Below, in pieces: positions 29,049 to 37,131 of a DNA stretch of 64,000 nt. Positions within the stretch are counted from its first letter, which is position 1. Every line of letters starts with the position of its first letter. The stretch is from Barthelona sp. PCE. Taxonomy: Eukaryota; Metamonada: BaSk clade. The translations under genes were made by a program, and so were the position numbers. The stretch spans positions 868,001 through 932,000 of the forward strand of contig JAUFOR010000001.1 of the NCBI GenBank assembly GCA_040285745.1. The letters are read 5' to 3'. The notes under the pieces are model-generated. The model saw nothing but the letters and a program-made list of their open reading frames with translations, did not search any database and had not been told where the DNA came from.

Positions 29049-30338
29049 CTACACTGGAACGACCTTACCCTTCTTCTTTGTTGCAGTGGCTGAATGTTGT
29101 TCAACAAAAGCACGGTATTGCTCACCACATTTTTTGAATGACTTCAACAATGCAGCTATGAGCCAGTAAATAACAAACAACGCAAGAATACCTCCACTAA
29201 ACCGGAGAAAACTTTGAAAAACAACACCAATGGAGAAATCCAAATCATCAGTTTCCAAAAAATAGTACTTGAAGCCTAAAAATCTCAAGCAGAACTTACC
29301 AATAACACCAATAGGGTACATTGATGTGAAAGCAACTTGTACAGCAACATAAATATCACCAATGGTCTCGTGAGGTAAGCCATAAAGATGGTCAAACATC
29401 TCATAGACAATGGTGGTTGATGTAAAGACCCAAATCAATGAGAGAGCACTGGTCAATGCCAATGCAACGATTCCCTTATTGAATATTATACATGCAATAG
29501 TTAGGTAAACTGCAAGAATATGTAAAAAATAAGCTAATCTGTATCTACTTTGCCTTTTCAACGGGTTGGCCTTGCTTCTCTCCTTCAAATGCTTATTGAT
29601 CTCCTTGATATAACCATATTGATAAGCAAACAATATCAGATTAACAAATACTGCCCACCCAAAAAAATTAGCAAGCACGGTGAAAAGCATAAGGCCTTCA
29701 ATAAATCCCGATAATAAAATCAGGTGGGCCACCTTAGGATCCCAATTTATGCAGTCATAATAGTTTAATGTGTTTGGGTTATTATAAACAGAAGAAGAAA
29801 TATTGACCATTCTGTTTGAGTAACATATAAATCCAAAGACGGTAAATAAAGCAAATAGACTGGTTATGATGGTACATATGATGCGCACTGCATTAAAATC
29901 TTTTCCTAATTTGATATATCTATACATATAAAAAAATGAAAAATGCACAATAACAAAGAAAAAGAGCTTGTTGTATTGAATTACGGAAAATATCAGAAGA
30001 GCTGCAACAATGAAGTCAAAGACTTTGAGAAAAGTTTCAGAACTGAATATATTCTTGAAAAATGTTCCAATATTCATTCTAATAAAGGTAAAAAACATAA
30101 AAATTGGGCTGACTTGAACATCATCATCAATGTAAACTGTTGTTGTGGTGTTATGAGGCATTACAGGTGCAGTGGGTACATTTAAAGAAGGTACAACTGA
30201 AGAAGTCGGAACAACAGGTGCATTTGGGATGGATGCCATGGGAATACCCTGAGCAGAGGCCAATGAAACGTCGGTTATGTAAAGAACGCTGGATAAGCTG
30301 GAGAAAATGAAAACGAACTTTATATGTAGTCTGACCAT
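29049..30338 (-). CDS. Secretory multi-pass membrane protein, family unknown
   Basis: 429 residues from the ATG at 30338. A signal peptide (MVRLHIKFVFIFSSLSS) is followed by a Pro/Val/Thr-rich stretch to about residue 80 with one NTT sequon. About seven to nine hydrophobic helices follow, with the conserved block CINWDPKVAHLILLSGFIEGLML near residue 205. The short cytosolic tail is Lys-rich. No family is recognised. A second, shorter copy lies directly downstream on the same strand, 20 bases from its stop. The start is set after an in-frame GTG, which is not needed. Cell-surface or vesicle membrane roles are guesses. Confidence 0.7.
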   Translation of the reverse strand: MVRLHIKFVFIFSSLSSVLYITDVSLASAQGIPMASIPNAPVVPTSSVVPSLNVPTAPVMPHNTTTTVYIDDDVQVSPIFMFFTFIRMNIGTFFKNIFSSETFLKVFDFIVAALLIFSVIQYNKLFFFVIVHFSFFYMYRYIKLGKDFNAVRIICTIITSLFALFTVFGFICYSNRMVNISSSVYNNPNTLNYYDCINWDPKVAHLILLSGFIEGLMLFTVLANFFGWAVFVNLILFAYQYGYIKEINKHLKERSKANPLKRQSRYRLAYFLHILAVYLTIACIIFNKGIVALALTSALSLIWVFTSTTIVYEMFDHLYGLPHETIGDIYVAVQVAFTSMYPIGVIGKFCLRFLGFKYYFLETDDLDFSIGVVFQSFLRFSGGILALFVIYWLIAALLKSFKKCGEQYRAFVEQHSATATKKKGKVVPV

Positions 30339-30922
30339 CTCAAGAACAAAAAATGCTAAATTCACAGTAGTCTAACACAAGTTAAACTGTCATTTAAACC
30401 ACATCTGTTAAAAGACTAAAACTTTTACAAAAAATCCTAAACATGTTCATTTTTCTTCTTCTTTGAATTGTTTGTGATGTGTACTGAAGCAAAATAGTGG
30501 CAATTTTTTGTAATATGTACGAAAAACAAATTCAAAACCTAAAACAACCACATTTAATTGACTACATCACGTTCTAACATTTCCATTTTGTCGATATATT
30601 CGTACGACTAAGGGATGCAGCCATATAAATTCTTGATCAGTGATCCTGCGATTTGATACCGTAAATATGCCCTGAATAGATAAAATGACCTCATATGAAC
30701 CTGGAAATCAGTGCCCGTTGAACTTTCCTCTCGATATATTGGTTAACAGAACTTTGCATTTGATGATTTAGGTAATTTTAAAAATTACGGAGTGTTCAAA
30801 AAAGAATTGACGCATTCAACAGTTTGAATAAAGTAAACATGAAGTTTAATAGCCCTACAATGCGGTCGTAGTATGCTAAATACACGTACAAAATGTTTTA
30901 ACTTTTGCTACCTTTTATCACC
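30339..30922. other. Divergent promoter region, no gene seen
   Basis: About 580 strongly AT-rich bases between the membrane protein and the ABC transporter start. Contains poly-T and poly-A runs and no recognisable gene, RNA or repeat. It should hold both divergent promoters. Confidence 0.4.
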
Positions 30923-31045
30923 ATGGGATTTGCAAAACAGTTCAAAGCAGTCTTTATCGTAAGGTACAAAGATTCGATTCTTCGAAAGAAGGCCTTACTA
31001 TCTCAACTAGCAACAACTTTATTGTTTACTGCAATCTTTATTGGT
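30923..31045 (+). pseudogene. ABCA-like transporter, 5' fragment (interrupted)
   Basis: ATG at 30923 followed by 40 more codons: a basic stretch (KQFKAVFIVRYKDSILRKK) and the start of a hydrophobic helix, as at the N-terminus of ABCA-family transporters. At codon 41 (GGT, 31043-31045) the retroelement begins. Translation would run 11 codons into the element and stop at TGA 31079-31081. The remainder of the gene resumes in the same frame at 37132. The gene is therefore split, not truncated at random. Confidence 0.8.
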
Positions 31046-31175
31046 GACATACAGGCGCTAGCCTTCAGACTTTATACTTGAGGTAGTAAACAGCGGAGGG
31101 GGACGAAGCGAACCGTCATGTGTAGTAGGTGTCCGTAGGACCCGATACGGTTTTTCTTACCTTTTTCAAAAAAAA
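31046..31175 (+). repeat. Split direct repeat A1
   Basis: About 130 bases, beginning GACATACAGGCGCTAG and ending in a run of 8 A. Repeated as A2 at 36899-37029, where the A run is 9 long; otherwise the copies agree by eye. It forms the 5' end of the element. Confidence 0.9.
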
Positions 31176-31212
31176 TCTTACTTTAGTATTGCTGCGCAAG
31201 AAATTAATTGCA

Positions 31213-31476
31213 ATGACATACTTTAGAGCGGAAAGGCAAACGAAAGAACAAGTTGCGCGCGCTATCCAGCATAGATGCGAGACGTATATTGCGCGCCTGA
31301 GTGTCGTGGTTATGGAGACCTTGTGCAAGGTCCACGAGGCGGATCCCGCCGGTAAAGCCCACTTGATTGAGGCTCTCCCGAGTTACGGGTGCGGCGAGTA
31401 CGCCGACGTAATGCTCTCACCGTGCGTGTTGAGCGAGGACTTCCGGGGGGTGGTTACAAGCATTGGGCGAAGATGA
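31213..31476 (+). CDS. Retroelement ORF1, N-terminal part (gag-like)
   Basis: 87 codons from the ATG at 31213 (MTYFRAERQTK) to TGA. The protein is helical and charged, without a known domain. Its end overlaps the next frame by 14 bases (31463-31476). Reading would continue smoothly into ORF1 main with a +1 shift at GGG-C-GAA (about 31465-31469): the sense changes from SIGRR-stop to SIG then EDESQQ. It may be a programmed frameshift, a real deletion or an assembly error. Alone it would be a short leader protein. Confidence 0.5.
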   Translation: MTYFRAERQTKEQVARAIQHRCETYIARLSVVVMETLCKVHEADPAGKAHLIEALPSYGCGEYADVMLSPCVLSEDFRGVVTSIGRR

Positions 31477-32710
31477 AAGTCAACAAGGTGTTGACAAGGT
31501 CCTTCCAGCAATTTCCTTTAGCCTAGAGAGGTTTAGGGAACTTGCAAATCTTTTTGGCATGCGCCCATCCAAGTCATTAGCCAAGAATATTGAGGAGTCG
31601 GACATTAGAGGAGTCCGGGAGATGATTAGAGCTGCCGAAAATCACTGGAAGGCAGCTCCGGCTCTCATAACGCAGGAACTGGATGCGTTCAGGGCAGCAA
31701 AGAGGGAGGCCGACAAGATCGAGGGAATATCGGACGTCGACAAGAAACAGCTCATCAAGACGATTACGCAACAGGTAACGCATGCGAAGGAGCAGGCGCT
31801 GAACGAGACGCGGAAGCAGACAATGGCCGCGTGGGAAGAAGAACCATCCGATGACGAGACCGACACCCAGCACACGTCTTCGAACGCAGGAATGAACACC
31901 GCCATGCAGATCGCAAGGGACGCTACCGCTTTGGTGAGCGAGACGATGAAAGAGGCCAGGCAGAGTAGGATGAGAGCCACAACCTATAACGAACCTTTCG
32001 ATGCGGGCATCCAACAAGACAAACTACTCAGGAAGGTCAAACACCAATGGCAAAGAGGTCTGACATACGATAAGTTTACTGCCGCCATGGACAAGTTCCT
32101 CGAGGCGGAGATAAAGCGCAACCCCACGATCTTCGCTGGCGATATTGATCTCGGGCTCTGGAAAGCGGACGACGTCCTTCCGGACGCGTTTGTTGAGGAG
32201 GTGACGGACGACCACAAGGATAATTGGTTCCGCGAGTGGCAAATTCGTCTGAGGGACTTCAAGACGATCTACGAGGACAAGGTCGGATCCCAGTATGAAC
32301 ACGAGTGGCAAACCAAGCGTTTGTACTTGCTGATGGAAGCCGCAGCGGAAATGGCGTTGGGAGACACTCTCCTACTAATCGGCAAGCTGTATGAGGAACG
32401 GCCACACCTCATCCCGACCTTCATCGCTGCCGTCTCTCCATATGGTCCCAGCCGGGCCAACAGGGCGTCAGGTATCTACAACGACGAACTCAACGTCGAC
32501 CACGTGCCTGACAACTGGGTTGACGAGAATCGCGTGAAGCAATTCCTCACTAAGACGCTGGGAGTCGGTAGCTCCGGCATCATGGTCGAGTTTGACCCCA
32601 CCGCCACCAAGAAGGCGTTCAACCATTCCACGAGAGCCCCCAAGCGCACGCACCGTCCTAAGACGCAAAAGAAGAAACAAGCGTTTAGCGCCAAAGAGGA
32701 GGAGAAGTGA
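31463..32710 (+). CDS. Retroelement ORF1, main part (gag-like)
   Basis: Open frame of 415 codons ending in TGA at 32708-32710. The first ATG in frame is 31559; the earlier part (EDESQQGVDK...) probably belongs to the same protein through the upstream frameshift. Helical and charged: a stretch at about 70-110 rich in Glu/Gln/Lys, a WEEEPSDDETD acidic patch, and a very basic C-terminus (KRTHRPKTQKKKQ), as expected of a nucleic-acid-binding gag protein. No CCHC zinc knuckle is present. The same frame stays open after the TGA to 33070. Confidence 0.65.
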   Translation: MGEDESQQGVDKVLPAISFSLERFRELANLFGMRPSKSLAKNIEESDIRGVREMIRAAENHWKAAPALITQELDAFRAAKREADKIEGISDVDKKQLIKTITQQVTHAKEQALNETRKQTMAAWEEEPSDDETDTQHTSSNAGMNTAMQIARDATALVSETMKEARQSRMRATTYNEPFDAGIQQDKLLRKVKHQWQRGLTYDKFTAAMDKFLEAEIKRNPTIFAGDIDLGLWKADDVLPDAFVEEVTDDHKDNWFREWQIRLRDFKTIYEDKVGSQYEHEWQTKRLYLLMEAAAEMALGDTLLLIGKLYEERPHLIPTFIAAVSPYGPSRANRASGIYNDELNVDHVPDNWVDENRVKQFLTKTLGVGSSGIMVEFDPTATKKAFNHSTRAPKRTHRPKTQKKKQAFSAKEEEK

Positions 32711-33070
32711 AATCGTTCGTCTCCCCCCGCGCGCGATAGTAAATATCTATCCGACAAGGGCGTGGGAGACGCAAATGATCCCAATGCGGTCACAGCGCTC
32801 GCGGACAGGGTCGGCGAGCTCTCCATCGAGAACGTCAAATTGAAGAAGGAGATCAAGAGCCTCAAGAAGGAAATCCCTAAGAAGCAACTCAAAGCCGCGA
32901 AGATGGAACTTCGCGCAGCTACCAAACTCGTGGAGCTCGAAGACAAAAAGACTAGAAGCCATCAAAGCTCGGGAAAGGAGCACACAGAAAACAAAAAGCA
33001 CCTGAGGACGTTAAACGGGATAAGCCCCGTAAGGAGAAAGCACCAACAGCTACTAGCGTGCAGAAGATGA
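32711..33070 (+). other. Open frame after ORF1 stop; coding frame appears to shift
   Basis: Immediately after the ORF1 TGA the same frame continues for 119 codons. It encodes a Pro/Arg segment and then a Leu/Lys/Glu coiled coil (about 32800-32945: ADRVGELSIENVKLKKEI and on). After about 32945 the helical pattern is better in the +2 frame (RLEAIKARERS), which itself ends at TGA 33003-33005. From 32956 the ORF2 frame is also open. The segment therefore suggests a coiled-coil linker between ORF1 and ORF2 with one stop and one or two frame changes, whether real or from sequence errors. Confidence 0.4.
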
Positions 33071-36000
33071 TCTCCAAGGAGATCAACAAACTCAAACACG
33101 AGGTTGTAGATGAGCGGAATAACGTCCAAATCTCAAGAAATCCGAAGGAGGTAGTCGGCACAGACACCATGCAGTGGCCGGCCGCGGCGCCACCAGTAGC
33201 TCTGCTGAAGCACCTCCCACCCGACATCTTCCAGAAGGGCGGCCCAAGTCAACGAGTACTCAAAGAGGTGGTCCTAGGGGTTACCGGAACATGGGATATC
33301 CTCGGAACAGACCAGATGAAGATCAATTCAGCCGACACGCCCACGGAACAGTTCGTTAGGGACGCCGCGCGCGTCGCTGGCCTCAGCTGCGAAGAAATTG
33401 AGAAGACAGTCCGACTGCTCGTGACTGAGGGCGTAACGCGCGACATGGTCGTTATCGAAGGAAAGAAGCCTCGCAGGCAGGAGCCAGTACGTCACTGGTA
33501 CAAAGACGACGCTGTCGAATTGAACCTGGCCGTAACCGCGCTCAAAAGTAAGGACCTGATCAAAGAGGTCCCCATCGAAGAGATCGAGGACGAACGAAGG
33601 GCATTCATTTCCATCGGCGCGGTCCCGAAGAATGCAGAACCGGACTCAAACAACATGTTCGCTCCGACGCAGAAGTTCGAATTTGACGTCACATCGCCGG
33701 ACAACGAGCACAGGGTTATCGTCGACTGTACTAACACGAACTCTATGTTCGCCAACATTCCAATGGAACTCATCAAAACCCACTCTCTCGAGATTGTCAT
33801 GGGTGGCAATCTCATGTATTCCGTCGACGCAAAGGATGGTTTCACGCTCATTCCACTGGACGAAGAGCTACAAAAACTGTTCTCATTTACACACGAAGGT
33901 AAGCTTTATCAATGCACTAGAATGCCGTTCGGAGTTTCATTCGGCCCGGCCATCTTCGCCCGCATGATGAACCTGGCAACGACCGCAATGCGTGCGTTGG
34001 GATTCAACATCTGGAGCTACGTCGACGACGCTTTCGGATGGGAACGATCCCTCAGCAAAGCGAGGAACTCGATGATGCTGTTCATAATCATCGCGTCGAA
34101 ACTTGGCATCAAGCTAAACTACAAAAAGTCCGTCAGTCCTTCGTACAAATTGGACATCATCGGCTACACGCTGAGCACCGACGACCAGTCTGACGGCGGC
34201 CGGCTAGTCTCAACAATTAGACCGTCGGACAAGAACATCAGAAAGATCAGAGAGATGGCTCGCGTAATGCGAAATAGAATCGACACAGCAGAACAAATCC
34301 CTGTCAGGGACATCATGAAGCTCGATGGCAAACTTGTATCATTTGCCAACGCCTCGACGATTCTTCAGCGGGTTCACCTACAGCTACAAGCAGTACTGAA
34401 GGATCTCGACGCCCAATACGATAACGCGATATTTGACTCGAGCAGGAACAAGGGCCTACGCCTTCTCCTACCTCTTCCACTAGCCGACGCACTCACGAGC
34501 ATCGTTGAATGTAACTTTGAACCGAAGACGCTGAGCTGCGGTAGAGCTAAGGTAACATTACTGAGCGACGCCATGAAGGACCAGAAACATATAGGCATTG
34601 GAGCGAAGGCATACCCAGACGACGACCAAGAGCTCTCGTTCGAACTTCTCCACAGGATGGGAGTGAACGAGCAAGGAGCAAGAAGGATGTTGACACTTCT
34701 CGACGATCTGCCAGAACAGGAAAGAGTAGACATCGAGCAGAACACTGTCGCAACAATCGCGGAGCAGGAGATGGTACCGATCGTCGAGCTACTCAAGACT
34801 AAGGGCAGACAGCTGAGGAACACCGAAGTCGTCTGGTATTGCGACAACACGAACGTATGCGCCGCTGTCGCGAAGGGCTACAGCAAAAACAAGGTCCTCA
34901 ACAAGGGGGCCCGCATAGTGATGGAACTGTGCGAAATGTGGGACGTGATCGTCACACCAATCTACATCAACTCAGAACAGAATTATCTTCCAGACAGCAT
35001 CTCAAGAGGAGCATCGTCGGAGTCGTGGACCAACTCTACGACATTCGTGCACGAGATTCTCCCAGCTAGGGTAATCGAGTTCAAGACATCCGTCGTCGCA
35101 AGCCTCTACGAACCTGGACACATCCCAGCACTGTACGTCCGCGGTTTCCAGCCCACAAAAGGAAAGTCCAGGAGATCAACGAAAGCCGCACATGTGACAA
35201 GACAATGTCTCGGACAAGACCTTATCTCTCTAGGCGAGTATGACCTCAAACGGAATGCGCTCAAGGTCGACAATGTTGCGAACGGGACTGCACACTGTAC
35301 AGGTAAGCTCAAAATCGTCGAAGGATTCGATGACACAAGATACACCGTCCCTCTATCGAATATGGCGATCATCACGAGAGACAACGAAAGAATCGAGGCA
35401 ACAGTTCCGACTTACTCCGCAGCCACAAGCTTAGAGATAGTCATTCTCAAAGTGTGCAGAACCGGCGCGGAAGTAGATGTGATCCTCCCCGGACCACTCC
35501 CGTCTTGCCCATTGTGGGCTACAATCGCACAAAAGACCATCCCATTAAGTGATGGATCCATAAAGATAAGAGTTACGAGAGAAAAGGTTCTCGGCGGCGA
35601 ACCCGAGGACTACAAGCCCGCTGGAGCACGCACTCAGAACCCGGTACAGGTACGGGGCAAATCACTATCTCTGGCAGATCTGTTCGCCATCCCACCGTCG
35701 ATGGACTACGACGAAGTGCTCGAACTCTTTCTGAAAAAAGGAGCGCACCAACCAACGAGGAACATGCTACATCGCTTCGGGAACTTCGTTCAAAAGGTGC
35801 ACAGCACAGAAATAGTGGACGTCGCATGCCCAGGAAACGAAAAGAGACTTGAAGAGCTGATAATCGAGTTCAGATTCAGACTCGAACAGGAAACAAAATC
35901 GAAGAGGCGTGCGAACGGCGACACCACCGAAGTATGGAGGTACACCTCAGATACGATTAACAGTTACATTTTCCACCTGCGTAAAGGACTGCTGGTTCTG

Positions 36001-36879
36001 AAAATGTTCATCACCGACAAGAAATCTCTCCTCACGACCGAAGAACTCGAGCAACTCGTCCAGCTTAGGGCGGCAGTAATCAGATGCACACTGAGCGAGA
36101 GCTCAGAAACACAGAAATTCGCCATCAGCACGTCAGCAATCAGATTCCTGGCGGCAAGAGAGATTGAAGAGCTTAAAGCACTGGTCCAGGAAGGTACCAC
36201 GAAGAAGAAGGCCCTTCAGAAGCTAAACAAAGTAAGAAGAAGAATTGCTATGATGTCATCAATGTACAACTTAGGATGCAGAGCGGCGTCTCTTGCCGCA
36301 GTCAAGACCCACCAAATTGAAGTCTCAAAATCCGGCGATGTCACGGTAACGCTGGACAAAGTGAAGAACCAACAGGGTCGACCAACCAGCTACATGATCC
36401 CCAGAAACGTATGGGAGCTGGGCACACTGCACGACTATTTAAACGACGCTGTGCAAAGAGCAAAAGAAGGAGGTAAAGAGTTTATTTTCTCGAACGGCGG
36501 AGAAGCCCAGAGCGTCTCGAATGCATTAAACACCATGTTCCGAGATTACAACGAGAAAATCAAGCAATCTGACCACAAGAATGCAAGCAAATTCAGAGTA
36601 TTCAAAATGACAGCTCATGGCCTTAGAGCCGGCAGGGCAAAAGAGATAGCACAACATCCAGATGCGACTGTACGAGTATCAGCGCAAGGAATGGGTCTCT
36701 GGAAGGATGTGAAGGCGATGAACCTTGACTATCTCACGAAACCACTATTGACGTTTGAGGAACGAGAGGTGTTGAGTCCGATGGAATTGGAAGGATGGGT
36801 TTTAGGCCACTTCCCGGACGAAACACCCTCTACACGTGAAGGCGAGCCTTCCCACGTGAGCGTTCCCCGACGTCAATAA
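33067..36879 (+). CDS. Retroelement polyprotein: reverse transcriptase, RNase H, tyrosine recombinase
   Basis: 1270 residues from the ATG at 33067; the frame is open upstream to 32956. Residue numbers here count from 33058. RT about 190-400: motif A around D257 (VDAKDGF), CTRMPFGVSFGPAIF, and catalytic YVDD at 321-324. RNase H about 495-660: D504 (LLSDA), E529 (LSFE), D596 (YCDN), D646 (YLPDSISRG). A stretch of about 260 residues (660-920) is unassigned. Tyrosine recombinase about 930-1240: R1075 (GCRAAS), HGLR at 1187-1190, W1215 and nucleophile Y1225, with normal spacing. No methyltransferase or DDE motifs were seen. The last 27 codons lie within repeat B1. Confidence 0.93.
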   Translation: MISKEINKLKHEVVDERNNVQISRNPKEVVGTDTMQWPAAAPPVALLKHLPPDIFQKGGPSQRVLKEVVLGVTGTWDILGTDQMKINSADTPTEQFVRDAARVAGLSCEEIEKTVRLLVTEGVTRDMVVIEGKKPRRQEPVRHWYKDDAVELNLAVTALKSKDLIKEVPIEEIEDERRAFISIGAVPKNAEPDSNNMFAPTQKFEFDVTSPDNEHRVIVDCTNTNSMFANIPMELIKTHSLEIVMGGNLMYSVDAKDGFTLIPLDEELQKLFSFTHEGKLYQCTRMPFGVSFGPAIFARMMNLATTAMRALGFNIWSYVDDAFGWERSLSKARNSMMLFIIIASKLGIKLNYKKSVSPSYKLDIIGYTLSTDDQSDGGRLVSTIRPSDKNIRKIREMARVMRNRIDTAEQIPVRDIMKLDGKLVSFANASTILQRVHLQLQAVLKDLDAQYDNAIFDSSRNKGLRLLLPLPLADALTSIVECNFEPKTLSCGRAKVTLLSDAMKDQKHIGIGAKAYPDDDQELSFELLHRMGVNEQGARRMLTLLDDLPEQERVDIEQNTVATIAEQEMVPIVELLKTKGRQLRNTEVVWYCDNTNVCAAVAKGYSKNKVLNKGARIVMELCEMWDVIVTPIYINSEQNYLPDSISRGASSESWTNSTTFVHEILPARVIEFKTSVVASLYEPGHIPALYVRGFQPTKGKSRRSTKAAHVTRQCLGQDLISLGEYDLKRNALKVDNVANGTAHCTGKLKIVEGFDDTRYTVPLSNMAIITRDNERIEATVPTYSAATSLEIVILKVCRTGAEVDVILPGPLPSCPLWATIAQKTIPLSDGSIKIRVTREKVLGGEPEDYKPAGARTQNPVQVRGKSLSLADLFAIPPSMDYDEVLELFLKKGAHQPTRNMLHRFGNFVQKVHSTEIVDVACPGNEKRLEELIIEFRFRLEQETKSKRRANGDTTEVWRYTSDTINSYIFHLRKGLLVLKMFITDKKSLLTTEELEQLVQLRAAVIRCTLSESSETQKFAISTSAIRFLAAREIEELKALVQEGTTKKKALQKLNKVRRRIAMMSSMYNLGCRAASLAAVKTHQIEVSKSGDVTVTLDKVKNQQGRPTSYMIPRNVWELGTLHDYLNDAVQRAKEGGKEFIFSNGGEAQSVSNALNTMFRDYNEKIKQSDHKNASKFRVFKMTAHGLRAGRAKEIAQHPDATVRVSAQGMGLWKDVKAMNLDYLTKPLLTFEEREVLSPMELEGWVLGHFPDETPSTREGEPSHVSVPRRQ

Positions 36880-36898
36880 ACCTACTTCAGTATAAGGT
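36797..36898 (+). repeat. Split direct repeat B1
   Basis: 102 bases including the terminal GGT, starting GGGTTTTAGGCC. Repeated as B2 at 37030-37131. It covers the C-terminus and stop of the recombinase ORF (stop at 36877-36879), so this repeat carries coding sequence. It is joined directly to A2. Confidence 0.9.
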
Positions 36899-37029
36899 GA
36901 CATACAGGCGCTAGCCTTCAGACTTTATACTTGAGGTAGTAAACAGCGGAGGGGGACGAAGCGAACCGTCATGTGTAGTAGGTGTCCGTAGGACCCGATA
37001 CGGTTTTTCTTACCTTTTTCAAAAAAAAA
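36899..37029 (+). repeat. Split direct repeat A2
   Basis: 131 bases, the second copy of A1, ending in a run of 9 A that is followed at once by B2. The junction B1-A2 reproduces the end-to-start joint expected in a circular replication intermediate. Confidence 0.9.
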
Positions 37030-37131
37030 GGGTTTTAGGCCACTTCCCGGACGAAACACCCTCTACACGTGAAGGCGAGCCTTCCCACGTGAGCGTTCCC
37101 CGACGTCAATAAACCTACTTCAGTATAAGGT
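37030..37131 (+). repeat. Split direct repeat B2
   Basis: 102 bases, copy of B1, ending GGT at 37129-37131. This GGT could belong to either element or host; the host frame continues with CTG at 37132. Confidence 0.9.

Larger units (their letters stand above)
31046..37131 (+). mobile_element. Tyrosine-recombinase retroelement with split direct repeats
   Basis: About 6.1 kb. Structure: A1 (31046-31175), coding region, B1 (36797-36898), A2 (36899-37029), B2 (37030-37131). B1 and A2 are adjacent, and A1/A2 and B1/B2 are near-identical pairs, so the copy is probably recent. This arrangement is known from Ngaro, PAT, Kangaroo and VIPER elements of the DIRS order, which replicate through a circular DNA and integrate with a tyrosine recombinase. 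The encoded RT, RNase H and YR domains agree. There is no DDE integrase and no ordinary terminal LTR pair. Coding sequence uses many G/C third bases compared with host genes. Assignment to a named clade needs an RT tree. Confidence 0.92.

Noticed and set aside
31129-31212. Start of ORF1 inside repeat A1 (GTG at 31129)
   Set aside because: An ATG at 31213 is available and the sequence before it is the noncoding A repeat.
31046-37131. Element as an LTR retrotransposon
   Set aside because: The A and B repeats are not a simple pair at both ends, there is no DDE integrase or aspartic protease, and the C-terminus has tyrosine-recombinase residues.
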